This document shows positions 1-13,100 of a stretch of DNA of 64,000 nt, piece by piece. The stretch's first letter is position 1. Each line of letters opens with the position of its first letter. The notes beneath the pieces are model-generated. The model saw only the letters and a list, made by a program, of their open reading frames with translations, did no database searches and had not been told where the DNA came from. A program made the translations under genes and the position numbers. Where the stretch lies: contig NC_087072.1 of assembly GCF_026151205.1 (NCBI RefSeq), positions 5,380,084 to 5,444,083 of the forward strand. Reading direction: 5' to 3'. Source of the stretch: Bolinopsis microptera. Lineage: Eukaryota; Ctenophora; Tentaculata; Lobata; Bolinopsidae.

Positions 1-28
1 ACCGTGCGTGCGTGCGTGCGTGCGTGCC
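1..28. repeat. (TGCG)n microsatellite at window edge
   Basis: The window opens inside a short run of the tetranucleotide TGCG (six to seven copies). It is a simple repeat and no gene is visible around it. Confidence 0.8.
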
Positions 29-302
29 CTCGCCCCCAGTCTAGTTATCGCCCACGTGTCTGCCTGCGCAAAGTTATTTTGCGCGATCATCTGAATTAAA
101 CAATTGTTGGCGCGCGGTGCTGAAATGTTCAAGTACATTGTTAATTTTACCATGTACGCATCCCGATAGGGACTAATTGATAGCATTGTATTATTATTTT
201 GAGTTAGTATTACTATTTTGCACAGATCCGTGTCTAGTCAGGTTGCATAAACAATAAACATATAGTTACATAGAAATATACACGATTTTCAAATTCAATA
301 TA

Positions 303-481
303 GAATTATATCAACTGGGCGGCGCTCGGCCTGTCACTCCGCCATATCTGCATGCTTATAAACAGCAAAGACTGGGGTCCCCAGGTGGTACTGGTATGGA
401 ATATGATAGAATACTTCATCCCGGATCGGGAAATTGAGCGGCCATCCACAAAAGAAAAGCGGCCGCATTTCTTGTTCACAT
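303..481 (+). CDS. Candidate internal exon, unknown product
   Basis: This stretch is open from an acceptor-like ATAG to a consensus-like donor (CAT|GTAAGT). The translation is compositionally protein-like and contains LRHICMLINSKDWGPQ and EYFIPDREIE. I could not join it in phase to the next candidate exon at 686, so it may belong to another transcript or be spurious. No family is recognised. Confidence 0.25.
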
Positions 482-685
482 GTAAGTTCTTCACAGCTAG
501 AAAATAGAATCTATCGTCCAATATAGCACAATTAATCGTCCCTACAAGTGGAAGACTGGAATTTCACTGAAATCTACGCTAAAGTGTTGTAAAAGTAAGT
601 CCAATCCGATTAAATTTTACATTTTAAACTTTAAGTCTAAATAAAACTATAAAACAAACAAAAAATTAACTGTCACACAATCCAG

Positions 686-1901
686 TGATTATCCGACTCT
701 GGCTATTTTCGGAGTGGAGAACGGGGAGATAAAGACCTCCAAAATACTTGGTCAGAAAGAACCTGATGCTAAGACTATGGTACAACTTCAAGGGACAAAC
801 GAGTTCAAAGCGCTGCCCGCTCTGGCAGCACTACTGGGACACGATTACAACGTCACAGCTAAAACATGGCCGGTATCGATACTGCTGTTCAGAATGGCAA
901 TGAGCTCCGAGATGCTGCACAAAACTGAGGAGCAAGCTGACTTTTATCTCAATCAGAAGTACCCCTCAAGGGTACAGGTAATAGCTGTTTTGTGTAGGTT
1001 AATCAATTAAATTGATTTATTATTTAATATCGATAATTGAGTCGATCCAACTTTGTAAATGCCCGATTTTCTGTGCTAATCTAGAAACGTATCAGCTTTC
1101 TTTCGTTGATAATGACCAACTTAGTCAAGTCCGCAAATTTGAACCGGTTCGCGGTCGATAGGTTCAATGTTTGTTTTAATGACCCTAGAAATAATGAGAT
1201 TTGAACAGATTATTTTTAAATATTTAACAAAGTATACTATACTGTACGTGTACTACTAGTTATTATTATTACTATTATCAGTACCATCAGCTAACGAAGA
1301 GGAGTCTGTCAGACAAGATCGTGAACTTTGAAAATATGGCAGGGAAGTTTGTCCGACAACTCAATCCTTGGACATTTGATCCCGATGACGAGGTTCCAAT
1401 ATTTCCAACTTTTTGTTGTTTTTCATCGAAAATCCCAGAATTTATTTGGCAAGTAAAAGAGTATGTTATGACATTTCAAATATATCTGCGAGCTGAAATT
1501 TTAGTATCAATCATGTACTTGATACTTCTAGATGTAACAACTGTAATAATGTTACATATCTATATATAACAACTGTTATAATGTTACACATATAGATGTA
1601 ACAACTGTACCAATGTAACACATCTAGATGTAACAACTGTAACACATTTTATTAGATCCTGTGTGCTAGTCCGGACGGAATATGTGATTACAGGATAGAA
1701 ACAAAGAACATTTCCTCTTGTTCCGGACTGGGACAGCCACTTCATCAAAATGATATCCAGGTATGTGCACATGCAGGTATGTGGGGTATGTACATTTTAA
1801 CTGCTGACCCAAACTTTACAAACTTCTCAGTAAAAAAATACTATTCCCCCGAAGTATTGTTGAGACAGGCCTGGCTGTGTGATGTCTTTATACCATACAA
1901 G
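686..1901 (+). CDS. Partial gene, possible YqaJ/lambda-exonuclease-like nuclease
   Basis: Three candidate exons (686-977, 1282-1452, 1656-1901) have AG/GT borders and join in phase 0. The third reads ASPDG, then eight residues after the Asp IETK, then a Gln-containing helix (HQNDIQ). That D...ExK arrangement is typical of the YqaJ/lambda exonuclease branch of PD-(D/E)XK nucleases, which animals carry in virus- or transposon-derived genes. The first exon (VENGEIKTSKILGQ...) is not recognised. Start and stop are not visible: the 3' side runs into the (TG)n intron, and the 5' side lacks a convincing ATG. The nuclease assignment rests on one short motif and could be wrong. Confidence 0.38.
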
Positions 1902-1959
1902 GTGTGGTTCCTTAGTTCACCCTTATTGATTGCTCTTATACTTGCTCTCTGTGTGGTTG

Positions 1960-3019
<1,060 letters not shown>

Positions 3020-3340
3020 TCTTACTATATATAAAGCGAGACGATATATATATATATATATATATATCTGTGCCATTTTACTGACACCACGGCATCAACT
3101 TTAACGCGACTTTCCGCAAAAACCGTAAAAGATATACAACTGAAACTTTTTTGACTGGGTCAAATGCTTTTATGCTTTTCAAATCAGCATGAAAAAATAA
3201 AAAAATTGGCCAAGGAATAAGAGTTTTAGAGCCCAAAATTTGGACCCCCAAGTGGTGTGAAAACGCGAATTAAATAGGTAATAATTATTTTAGTCTCTTG
3301 AGTCTTGACACCATTTTAGGGTTATACGGGTTCCTGCTAG
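3020..3340 (+). mobile_element. Non-autonomous Helitron-like element, copy 1
   Basis: A 321 bp unit begins TCTTACTATATATAAAGCG, contains an (AT)n tract, and ends GGTTCCTGCTAG. A second copy lies in inverted orientation at 44185-44497. Both copies start with TC, end with CTAG and sit between a host A and a host T, which are the hallmarks of Helitron insertion. There are no terminal inverted repeats or target duplications. I do not see the GC-rich 3' hairpin of classical Helitrons, so the variant is unsettled. No coding sequence is present. Confidence 0.72.
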
Positions 3341-3600
3341 TCATGCTAATGCATCCATCATGATAATGCATCCATCATGATAATGCATTCAACAATAATT
3401 GCTCACTATTTGATCTCTGGTCATGTAATGATAATCATGTGATTTTAAGTTCTGATAAGTTATTGTGAGCGGATGTTGAGCAGTTCTCATTCGCCTCACT
3501 GAGCACGCCCAAAAATCGGCTCTTTTTATTTAAGAAAATGAGAGGGAAGTCTGCTGTAATACTGTTGAGTAAGGCTTAACCACGCTGCTGTGGATTTATT
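3341..3600. other. 3' flank of the protease gene, with small direct repeats
   Basis: The motif GCATCCATCATGATAAT is repeated near 3350-3390. TTTATT at 3595-3600 is AATAAA on the minus strand, about 110 bp past the protease stop, and is a plausible poly(A) signal. Confidence 0.45.
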
Positions 3601-3707
3601 CAACAAGTAAAGCAATTCTAATAAAATATGCTAAAATGTAAAATTTTACAATATTATTTTGATGAAAGGTTTCCTAAGTTAGTTTAACCACAGTGAGGAG
3701 TTTTCTT

Positions 3708-4188
3708 TTAATCGCAGTTCCAGTGCTCGTGAACGCAGCTTCCATCTGGGCACTTCTTGAAACCCTCCTGGCATCCTGAAATACAGCCATGTTGAAATCA
3801 TGAAAAAACCGTACTGTTCATTTGCAATACTGATCCTTATCATGCACTTAATCAAATACATTCTACAAAACGTTCTAAGATTAGCAGAAAACAGTGCTTC
3901 TATTTGCACAAATAACGAATCGCAGCTAGAAAAAAGTTATAATATTACCTCCATCGTTATCATCATCTCCACCATCGTCCTTGTCACACTTTCCACAAGT
4001 CTTCCTGCAGAGTCGGGACATGAAGTTAACAAACTCCCCTCCGTCACAGTATCCCTTACCCTTCCACTCAGCGCACTTCAATCCCACGTCAACACATTCT
4101 GAAATGGTTTCTTTAGTCAGCTGAGTCTTTAGTGTAACTTCAGATGTGCCCAAACAGTTATCCTAACAAAGATAAAAACAGACGAATC

Positions 4189-4224
<36 letters not shown>

Positions 4225-6457
4225 CCTTCCCCATTCACCGAGATCCATGAATAAGGTTTGCTGCTGAGCAGGTACTTACCACACTGTTTGCAAGACTTCC
4301 TGCAGTTGTCAGTCATATACCTCCAGTTCTCAGTGCATTCGGACGGGTCTCTAGCAGCCCACTCTGCACATCTGGCATTCTTATCAACCGCCACACACGT
4401 GCCTCCTGAATTGAAATACTTCGTGTTATACACAGTACACAGTACACAGTACACAGTACACATGTACAGATATAATACCATGATATTATAATACAGGCTA
4501 ATAAAACCGGGCTAAGCGTTTATTAATGAGCTATGCTGCTCAAGGTCGACAGAGCGCAGCATATCACCATAACTATATATAGCACTGGCATGACGTTACA
4601 ATTGTTACGTATCAATAATATATCAGTCACGTGGTTAGTAAAACACTGTAACAGTCGTACCGTTATCATCACCACCGTCATCACCTCCCTCATCTTGTCC
4701 CGGATCAGTCTTACCAGTGGCGGACAAAGTGGGGATCAGTCCCTGCAAACAGATAACAAGGTTAGAGTGGCAGGAACAAGTGTGGGTCGTGATGAAAGAA
4801 GCCGAGATTTTCTCTTATAATAAAGGGGACTGCTAATTAATCTAGCTAACCTGGTTGGTGATACCACAAACGTTTCCTCGTCCAATCCTAAAGTATCCTT
4901 TCTCTCCGAAGCTGGCTCCCCATGAGTTCTTCATGATGAAGTAGTCGGGAGCGTATCCGACATTGGTTACAGCATGACCACCTCCACTGCAGCTCCTCTC
5001 ATTGTAGACTCCTCTGAGGAGAAGAAGATGGGTTAGTTCGTCATGGAGGTGGTTCAAGTTTGGGTGGTTATTTCTAACCGTTCATCAAAGAAGTGCAAGT
5101 GGGTAAAGTTTTTAAATGTAGCGTGTAGTTACTTTCAGTATCAACAGCTAATTGACTAAACATTTGCAACGATTTCTTTAATGGTTAACTTATAAAATAT
5201 AAATCCTACCCTCTGTATTTGAAGAAGTTCTTGGTGCAAGTGTAGGCAACAGACAGAGGACCGGAGCTCTCGAGTGCAGCAACCTGTCTGCTGTCTCCTT
5301 TAGCGTTGGTGTAACCACTGACTTTGAAGGCAATCAGACCGTTTTGTGAGCTGCTGAATCTGCAGGGTCCTTCCTTTCCTGGGGTGTGATAAGAAATAAT
5401 TTTGAGTAGGTACTAAGGTACTTTACACTTCATATATCCTCCCAAAACTCGTCTAACTCTATATAAAAGTAATAAACTCCGATTAAGTTTACATTTTGAC
5501 CTACCCTTGTATGGTACGTGTTTCATCTCAGCCAGTCTACCGGACTTCTTAGCGTAGTTGTAGACATAGTGCATCCATCCGCCTCCGCATCCCTTCTTCA
5601 TAGAACATTCCAGACCCTCCTGTTCGGAGAAAGACTTGAGGATACTGCCTTTGTTTTTGTAAGCTCCCTCCAGAGCTCCCATAGCAGAGAACACCCAGCA
5701 AGATCCACATCGTCCCTGACTCTTGATTTTGGTGACAGCCTGGTGTTTGCCACCGTTAGCAGTTCTCCAGTCTCGAGATCCGGAGGATGGTCCGGCGGTG
5801 AGGGGCACCATGTACTCTGGGACGTCGTCTCCGAGTTCTTGGGTGAAGTTAGCTCCAGTGTAACCGTACATCTCCTCTTCTGTCTGTAGAGATGCAAGGT
5901 TTGAATGTTGGTTTGGAATGTTGTCAGGTGTTTTGCTGTGCAATTTTAAGTATATTTCACATCTACCAACCCCTTACAGACCGAACCACATCATTTAACA
6001 TTTAACTAAAATCTGCGAACCTTACCATGTCAGAGAACTGGTTAAGACCCATCTGCCAGGACTCATCATGAGAGTTGTGCTCAGCAACAGTTTGGAGAGT
6101 TTTCCTGAAGAGACCCAGTCGAACCCTCTGTTCAGCTCTGTTGAGTTTCCTGCCTTGTTCTTGAGAATAGTCTGAGTACAGTTTCTGAGGTGGGTGTGTT
6201 GTGTTGTCAAAGTGATTGCTTAGACTGTGTCGGGAGTTTAGGAGACAAATTAGCTGTTATAATCTGTCAAGAAGTAAGTAATTGTGCTATTAAGTTAGCT
6301 TAATGGCCATTAGTCTGCTACAGAAAAGACATTTTCACAGTCAGTAAGTTACCTGTAAAGCGTGAGGGCTCATCAAAGCTGAGGTGATCCTCACATCAGT
6401 TCTGTCATAGCCATGAACTGTAGCAATAGCTACAAGTAGAGCAAGATACGCAAACAT
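3708..6457 (-). CDS. Papain-family (C1A) cathepsin with two C-terminal ShKT domains
   Basis: Nine exons join in phase (6353-6457, 6026-6184, 5505-5883, 5210-5378, 4851-5013, 4661-4742, 4280-4405, 3949-4098, 3708-3775) to give 466 residues. In order they encode a signal peptide ([16 protein letters not shown]), an I29/ERFNIN-type prodomain ([19 protein letters not shown]) and a peptidase domain. The catalytic Cys is in [11 protein letters not shown], His in [10 protein letters not shown] and Asn in [13 protein letters not shown]. An Asp/Gly-rich linker then leads to two six-cysteine ShKT modules, each one exon bounded by phase-1 introns, and a short Cys tail ([14 protein letters not shown]). 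The family consists of secreted or lysosomal cysteine proteases. ShKT appendages are common on secreted enzymes of cnidarians and nematodes and probably serve in binding or inhibition. The precise role is not known. Confidence 0.93.
4193..4220. repeat. Poly-C run in protease intron
   Basis: About 28 consecutive C residues lie between the two ShKT exons. This is a simple repeat, and its length is likely unreliable in assembly. Confidence 0.85.
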
Positions 6458-6481
6458 TTTGTCAAATAATGGATTTTCCCG

Positions 6482-6502
6482 GCCAATCTTGTGGTTTAAA
6501 TA
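6482..6502 (-). promoter_or_regulatory. Putative core promoter of the ShKT-cathepsin
   Basis: About 40 bp upstream of the protease ATG, the minus strand has TATTTAAA (6495-6502) preceded by no other gene signal. An inverted CCAAT lies between it and the ATG. Position and composition fit a TATA-type promoter, but the transcription start is not determined. Confidence 0.35.
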
Positions 6503-6894
6503 GCATAGATTATACGTTTGAACAGATGTTTGAAAATTGGATTAACTTCAGTAAATTAGTGCGAATCAGACAATCCAAGTTGTGACGATTGAAATAATTT
6601 CGTCAGGACTTTTGTCCCGGATTCTTGCATCTGCTACATTTCGCTAGAGATTAAACTATGATTAATTTAACACGGGGATTTTTTTAAACAATAGAATTAA
6701 GACGTGTCAAATAAGTAACGTTTTCCTCTGTTCTAGACAAATTTGATAATGAAATAAATCCGAATTTTTGTTGAAATCCAAAAATCTAGACATAGCTAGA
6801 ATTAAAACGTGATCCAGACTGATCTAAATATAAGTTTTTATAAATCATAGGACTAGGAAATTCCCAATAGTTTGAACAACTACTCTCATTTCAG

Positions 6895-7074
6895 GTTGGG
6901 TGTATGGGTCTGTGTGGACCGAGTTGTTTCCGGTGTTGGTCCTACATCTGTGGGGACTGTTGCAAACATCCCGGCTGCTACTCGCACGACTCTAAATGCT
7001 TGGAGGGTTACCTTACTCTGGAATGTATTACTGGTAAAGGTCTCATCTGGGGTGACAACTCGGACACCTGCTAG
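6895..7074 (+). CDS. Isolated 3' exon of a small cysteine-rich secreted-type protein
   Basis: A good acceptor (ctctcatttcag) opens a 59-codon frame that ends at a stop and is followed 50-60 bp later by AATAAA (7131). The peptide has twelve cysteines, mostly packed in a motif containing GCMGLCGPSCFRCW, CGDCCKHPGCYSHD and a later LECITG...DTC. The dense pairs (CC, CxxC) suggest a disulfide-stabilised extracellular domain. I cannot name the family. No 5' exon was found in the ~430 bp between this and the protease promoter, so the exon is orphaned here: a lost 5' part, a distant exon, or an internal start at the ATG at 6904. Confidence 0.55.
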   Translation, partial: VGCMGLCGPSCFRCWSYICGDCCKHPGCYSHDSKCLEGYLTLECITGKGLIWGDNSDTC

Positions 7075-8059
7075 TCTTATCTCTTGTTGACCTGTTTTTG
7101 AATGTTGGATTTGAACACGATGTATTTCGTTAATAAATTTCAATCTGCTTTTAGCTTGTTTAAGTTAAATTAAGTTGAGTGACTGAACAGAGGTGAATTT
7201 GAACCAAAATGCGAATTTGGTTCCGAACAGAAGCTTTTGCTCACCTTAACTATATTTATTTGCGAATGTTTTAAATATTTATCTGGAACCCTTTTAATAT
7301 AATGATTTATTATTCATAATTTCGATGCTACATCAAAAAGTTTAAAATATTCTTTATCAATGCAACAAATTCATGATAATCACAGCTACAAACATTTTAT
7401 TTTGTATTATTTTACGATGAGGAAATTTAAAATTGTTTTTGAGACTATCTTTGTTTAGGATTAACTACTTTATTTATTTTACTTTAGAATTCAAAAAAAT
7501 AATTTGATATTTATTAATCTTTGAACTGTAATGCTTATTTTCAAATTGATTTAATTGTTTATTCTATTTTTAGAGAATGTCGTTTGAATTAGCAATTTTC
7601 CGTGTGGCCGTTTTCCCCTCTTGTTAGTTTCAGATCTTCTCGATGTTAGCATTCTAAAAGTACAATTATCGTCAAAAATAGCGACCAGGTAATTAGTGCT
7701 CGATTATTGACACCCTTTTCCTCCCACTGCCAAGCTCCCAATGCGACACGTAGTTAAGTGTGTCCTTGTAGCGATGGTTTAAATGCGTGTGTACGTTCTC
7801 TGTAAGATGGAATGAGCTCTTATTACAAATATGTGATCATGATTAATAAAGGCCTTCGCTGTATGTTATCATCGTGCAGATTCAATGAGACTTACTGTCT
7901 GAACTCAAATGAAAACCAGACATACGTGAAATAACATAATTCGTGCAATTGGCGACAGTATCTGGTTCTGCCATAATTTAATGTGAGTGTCATCTGATTC
8001 CGCCGTGTTTTTCCATTAACATGTCCAGTCTCAATGTAGTTCTTTAGGCGCTGCTTGTC
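7075..8059. other. Intergenic, no gene seen
   Basis: AT-rich sequence with no supported exon beyond the poly(A) signal noted near 7131. Confidence 0.6.
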
Positions 8060-8152
8060 TTAAAGAGATTCTCGTTTAAGAGCGCTGGCTCCATTCTTGG
8101 CTGATTTGTAGCGGATGAAAGCATCCTTTTTTGAGTACGAGTTACGACCCAT
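8060..8152 (-). CDS. Candidate small basic terminal exon or peptide (30 aa)
   Basis: A short frame reads MGRNSYSKKDAFIRYKSAK and then a further 11 residues before TAA. Composition is coding-like (lysine/serine-rich, few rare residues), and an acceptor-like CCTCCAG lies just upstream on this strand. No partner exon was found and no family is recognised. It could equally be chance. Confidence 0.22.
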   Translation of the reverse strand: MGRNSYSKKDAFIRYKSAKNGASALKRESL

Positions 8153-8621
8153 GCCCCTCCTACTGACACTGGAGGCGATGCCTTTTCAGAAACTGCATCT
8201 TAATCTGATCGTACCATCCTAATTATGCTGTGCAGCAAGAGTCAGTTGACAGTTCTATGATAATATTGTGTACAAACTACACAATAAAAGTAATTATGGG
8301 CACAAATTGACAAATTTGTTATCACTAAAAGGGTCTACATTAGATGAAATTGGCACGCGCACTACGAATTTTCTTGTTATTGTTCGCGCGCACGTATATT
8401 TTATTTCGAGAATTGTACAAAAACGTATAAAAATGTGACGAGTACTCACGAATTTGCATTTGACTGGCTAAATCACAATAAGAACAAAAAAATATTCTAA
8501 TTATGCAATCATTCAAAGTGTTCGTTTCCACAGTAACAGCAAGCACTATGATTGAACTGCACGTGCAAAACTAAATTTTAATTTTGTAGCCTTTATTTCG
8601 TCGCATGTCTTAAATTCTGCC

Positions 8622-9691
8622 ATGGTGAACCCCGACAATCAAAGCAAAGCGATCGAAACTGCGATCTGCCAGAATTGTGTCACCTTCGTCGATGAAAAAC
8701 CTAAAGTCTACGTTCCCCCGATGGGATTGTCAAGTGAAGTAGATGACCCAGTGCACTCTACGTACAGTCGAGATTACCCAGGACACAAGCGGATATCTCC
8801 TCCGCTAGTGAGAAGACCACACGATGCGCTACCCATTTCTACAGACTACAAGAACACTTACATCACCACTTGTCAAGAGAGGTTCAAACCTTGGGACATG
8901 AAAACCATCCCTCGATACGAGAATAAGGCTCCACGCAGACATTACACTGCTCCAGAGGTTAATAAGTTATCACAATTGAACGAAATCTAAAATATTCAGT
9001 AGCTACTAATAAATCAGCACTTGCCGCAAAAACAACATACCAGGATTCGGGTAATAACCGACAGGTGATTATAAGGAATTTGACCACGAAAATGAAGCAT
9101 TCATTTCTATTCTAATCACCTCAATATAAATTTGTTATACTCTTTCAGATAACTATGCACAGTACGACAAGCTATAAAGATGACTTTGCCAAAATTGTAC
9201 CTCTACCGAACATTCAAAGGATGTCAAGGAATAAAAAGAAGCCATTCTACATGCCCCAAAATTTGGAGGCTATGGTAACTGGTACAACTTACAAGAAAGA
9301 TTTCGGTTCTTGGAAGGTACGCTAAACCAATTTTCTGCAAAGATCTTGCTAACTGTTACCATTTACAGGTTCTGACTTTGAGTAAACAAAGCTATCTATT
9401 TTATCTAAAACGTATCATTATGATATTGTTATCCAATCATTTCAGGTGAGTGTCCGAGAAATACCACCCTGGGCTAGACGAAAGCCAAGGACCACCCCTC
9501 CACCATTCCTATCGGTCACCACACAGAAGCGCGACTACTCCGTACCATTCGTCCAGCGAACCGACGTCGCCCAACCCTACCGACCTAAGGACGGCTTTAC
9601 TTTCACTGACAGTGAGCAGCCGATGAACATGACTACCATGTATAGCGCTATTCACGATAAGCTACAACCAACCAAAGATGTGTACGCTTAA
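8622..9691 (+). CDS. SAXO-like stabiliser of axonemal microtubules (FAM154/STOP family)
   Basis: Three exons (8622-8957, 9149-9316, 9446-9691) join in phase 0 to give 249 residues. The start has a strong context (gccATGg). The protein is rich in repeated Mn-like modules of the form (S/T)(T)xYxxDF/xF, e.g. STTSYKDDF, TGTTYKKDF and TQKRDYSVPF, with Pro/Arg/Lys linkers (RPKDGFTF). Such modules bind and stabilise axonemal or centriolar microtubules in SAXO/MAP6-related proteins. It is shorter than human SAXO1 and has only the dyad CQNC near the N-terminus instead of a long Cys cluster. It is convergent with NEK10, another ciliary gene. The family call is by motif only. Confidence 0.68.
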
Positions 9692-10132
9692 GAGCCTTCG
9701 ATTTTCTGGGGAAAATCATCTTTAGATTTTAGCTTTGAACTTTATCTTTAAACTTTTTATCAGAACGTATAATGTTTGATTATTTAAAACAAATGATACC
9801 CAGCAATTTTAAAATTATAATTTAATTGGAAACCGTTTTACATATTTCTGAATTAAAGTTGATCATTTTATACACTATATTACATTTAATAAACATACCA
9901 TAAATTTCTTATCTAATTGATTTTTGTTAGTTAAAAAGTATGAAAAATTTAGATTATTTAGTTTTAGAAGCAAATTGCTAAACTGAAAATTAATAAATAA
10001 GATGTTGAGTCGCTATCTCAGTTTTTCTTTCAGTCTTGACGTCCGGGCTATAATATGGCCGAAACTTTTTCACGTCACAGTCAATTCTCTAAATTCGGAT
10101 TCGATTCGCATCACGCTAAGCTTCTCGAATGT
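9692..10132. other. Intergenic between two convergent genes
   Basis: About 440 bp separate the SAXO-like stop and the NEK10 stop. The region is AT-rich, contains AATAAA-type signals near 9888, and shows no ORF. Confidence 0.6.
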
Positions 10133-13100
10133 TCATGTACCACTAAAGTCTCTGGTGAAATCGTTCATAGATTGAATTGGAGGGATCAGCGGTGTCCTGA
10201 AATAAGGAAACATTAGAGAAATAAAGATGATTCATCTCTATTACTTTTGAACGTCGATTATTCGAAATTAACATAATTTCAGTAAATATAAATAAAGATT
10301 TTTCCCGGTTTCTAAAATAGAAAACCACCTGGAGTTAGACCTAATGTACGCTTCTCACTCCATTATGCTGACTCCTTTAAGTGAAAATATCTGACGGCTG
10401 ACTATCATAACACTTAGTTAAACGTTAAAATAGAAATAAGAACATACCTGGATCCCTGAACCTCGTAGTAGCCGGCCTCAACCAGACAACTCTCAATCAG
10501 GCTCTGAAGGTGCTCATATGTTAACAAAACTTCTGATCCCTCTGGTCCCTCCACTGCCAGGCTTGCCAGAGAGTTGGATCCTGAGAGTTGGGAATCTATT
10601 TACTATTTCTAAATCATTATTATGATTATGTTAATAGTACTAGAAAAGGTTTGAAATTGTGAAGCAAGAAATCAGAAATCACCCCCAAATCTACACATAC
10701 CTTTGTAATCGTTCTGAGCTTGTAAGGGCTTGCTGGCACTGAAAGTCAAATCCACGATATCTTTAGAAGCCTCCATCAGCTTTTTGATCTCATTTTTTAG
10801 ATTTACAGAGCCTATATGACGAGTAAAGAGCGCTCGCTTGTATTTCTCAATAACACGCCGTTTAGGGTTTAGATTCATCGAGGGCGGCAACTGAAAAATA
10901 TATAAAAGGGTCAAACATTATCAGATGTAACAAGTTGGGTAATGGGTAATTGCAGCGAGAAACATTGTGTCCCAGATGTTTATGCTCATGTTTTTGTATC
11001 AGACTTGTAATTTCAGCCACATTGTACATATTAGACATGGTTAAAGTTAAACGTTCCAATATTTTTCAAGTCACAAGAAATCGGGTGCTTATTCAACTGA
11101 CAACAGCCAGCACTTCAGAAAGAATTAGCAATGAAGAAAGAAAATCACACTAACCTGAGTGATAAAGATAATCTTGTGCATCTGGTTTAGAATTTGAAGG
11201 ATAGGATCGTCTATCTGTCTGACTTTGCGTTGTGATATGGATATTGTCGCGGTACTGACATTCCTGGCTCCTGTACCACTCTGCCTCCTACATCTGTTAC
11301 TCAGTGCACTGAAACGTTTGCCCATTATTTTCGTTCGTTGTTTTGGATGAAAGAATTAATTTGTCCATACCATAGCACAATGGTATTCCTCATGTTTGAA
11401 TGGATTATAATTTCGTCTGACATTGCCTTGTTCTAGCAGCCACTGTGTGTTATACACTATGATTCGACGACAACGGTATAATTACCCGGATGGGTCTGAA
11501 ACACTGCACTGGAGTTTGTGGTAATCTTGAAATCCTTATTAAATCTCTCGCTGTCACTATAAGAGCCGTCTCACGGATTTCATTACCTATTTTAGTTCAG
11601 TAATGACAACGTTGAAATATTGAACATGGCAGCCCTTATAAGAAAAGCAGATGCTATTGATGAGTTTCCAAATATGGTGTTACATCTGTTTTCTTGAAAT
11701 CAAGGATGCAGTGTTAATTATTGCAACACGTTCATTTCAGACAAGTTAAGGACTAAGGAGTTGCAGAACAATTAACATGTCTGAAATCTTACTCTAGAGA
11801 CTGTCTGAAAACAGAATATTCTTTAGATAAAAAATACATCTGACCTTGTGCAGGTCATTTATAGCTGAATATTTACCAACAGTGTGGTTGATATTACTGT
11901 CTCCATTTCATATACTGTGTAATTTCTTGAACTCTTTAGTCAAATCTTTGAGTACTTTCTTAATCTCGCACGGTTTGTACGTCATAAATTCACGCAAGGG
12001 ATGCAATGCATATGGGTGGGTTAAACGACCAACGACCATTAGACAAAATAGTAATATTAGCAGGGAAAATTTAGAGCACGTGGTCCGTGGTCGTTAATGG
12101 TGTCCAAGAAAAATCTAGCCCTAGTACAAGTGTATAGTATAAGCTTTGAGACACCCATTCGTCTTTGTCGATTGAATCGCTTACATCTTTCCTAGATTCC
12201 TGTTTGGCGCGTAGTTTATTTCTGATGACCGATTGACAAATTACAATTAATTGGTACAATTAGCCCAATCAATGAATCAACGTCCAAATTAAAATGCCCA
12301 TTCTATGCACGTGACAACTGACAAGAAGAATCAAATTGCAAAGAAACAGGATTCATTAATTGGATCTGAGAGGGGGCTTGATCTTTCTAGAATATAACGT
12401 ACTGCACTTAAAGGGCTCAGTGTCACCCTCTTAAAACTACGTATTTATTGTGAATTATCATTACGTCCTTATTTCTAGCTTAACCTTAGTCTCAGTGCAT
12501 ATGCACTATTCAGTGTGCATGATTCCCATAATTAATCTGAATCTTTTGGCGCCAAATCTTACAATTACCTGACTACCCACATACAACGGCGAACACAGCA
12601 TAGCTCCAGCTTTTGCCGACGTAATTCTCCTACATTCACATATTATGTTACAAACAATGGGTCGTTTTTAGAGGAAAACTTTGAGCATGTGTGACAGATC
12701 AACAAGTGAACAATTATAGTGGTTAACTTCTCCTACAGGACCCTCATAATTATATAATTATACCAGTTCTACTCGCTTGAACTTACACAATGCATAGTTT
12801 CGAAGAGGCATGTTTGCGATAGTTGTTATAATTTGTTTTTGTTTTGTGACTTTGAGTCGGTATTACTACTGCTACATTTATCACAAAGAACTAATCAGTC
12901 AAATACAAAGTACGAGTATTTCAAACAATAACACGGGTTATAGTGGGTTAACTGCCCACGATTAACTGATCAGCGGTAAAAGGTGCACTGGCAGTCGCAA
13001 AGGCCCTAGTAGTATAGTCCCAGCTATTGTTCTAAACAAGTTACATACTGCATACATGTAGGTGCTACAAGATTAGTACCACTAATGACAATGTTACGCG

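Noticed and set aside
10133..11325. A separate four-exon gene starting at ATG 11325
   Set aside because: Its sequence (QRKVRQI, ITQLPP, GYYEV) is the conserved NEK10 C-terminus, and splice acceptors at 11308/11270 connect it to upstream NEK10 exons.
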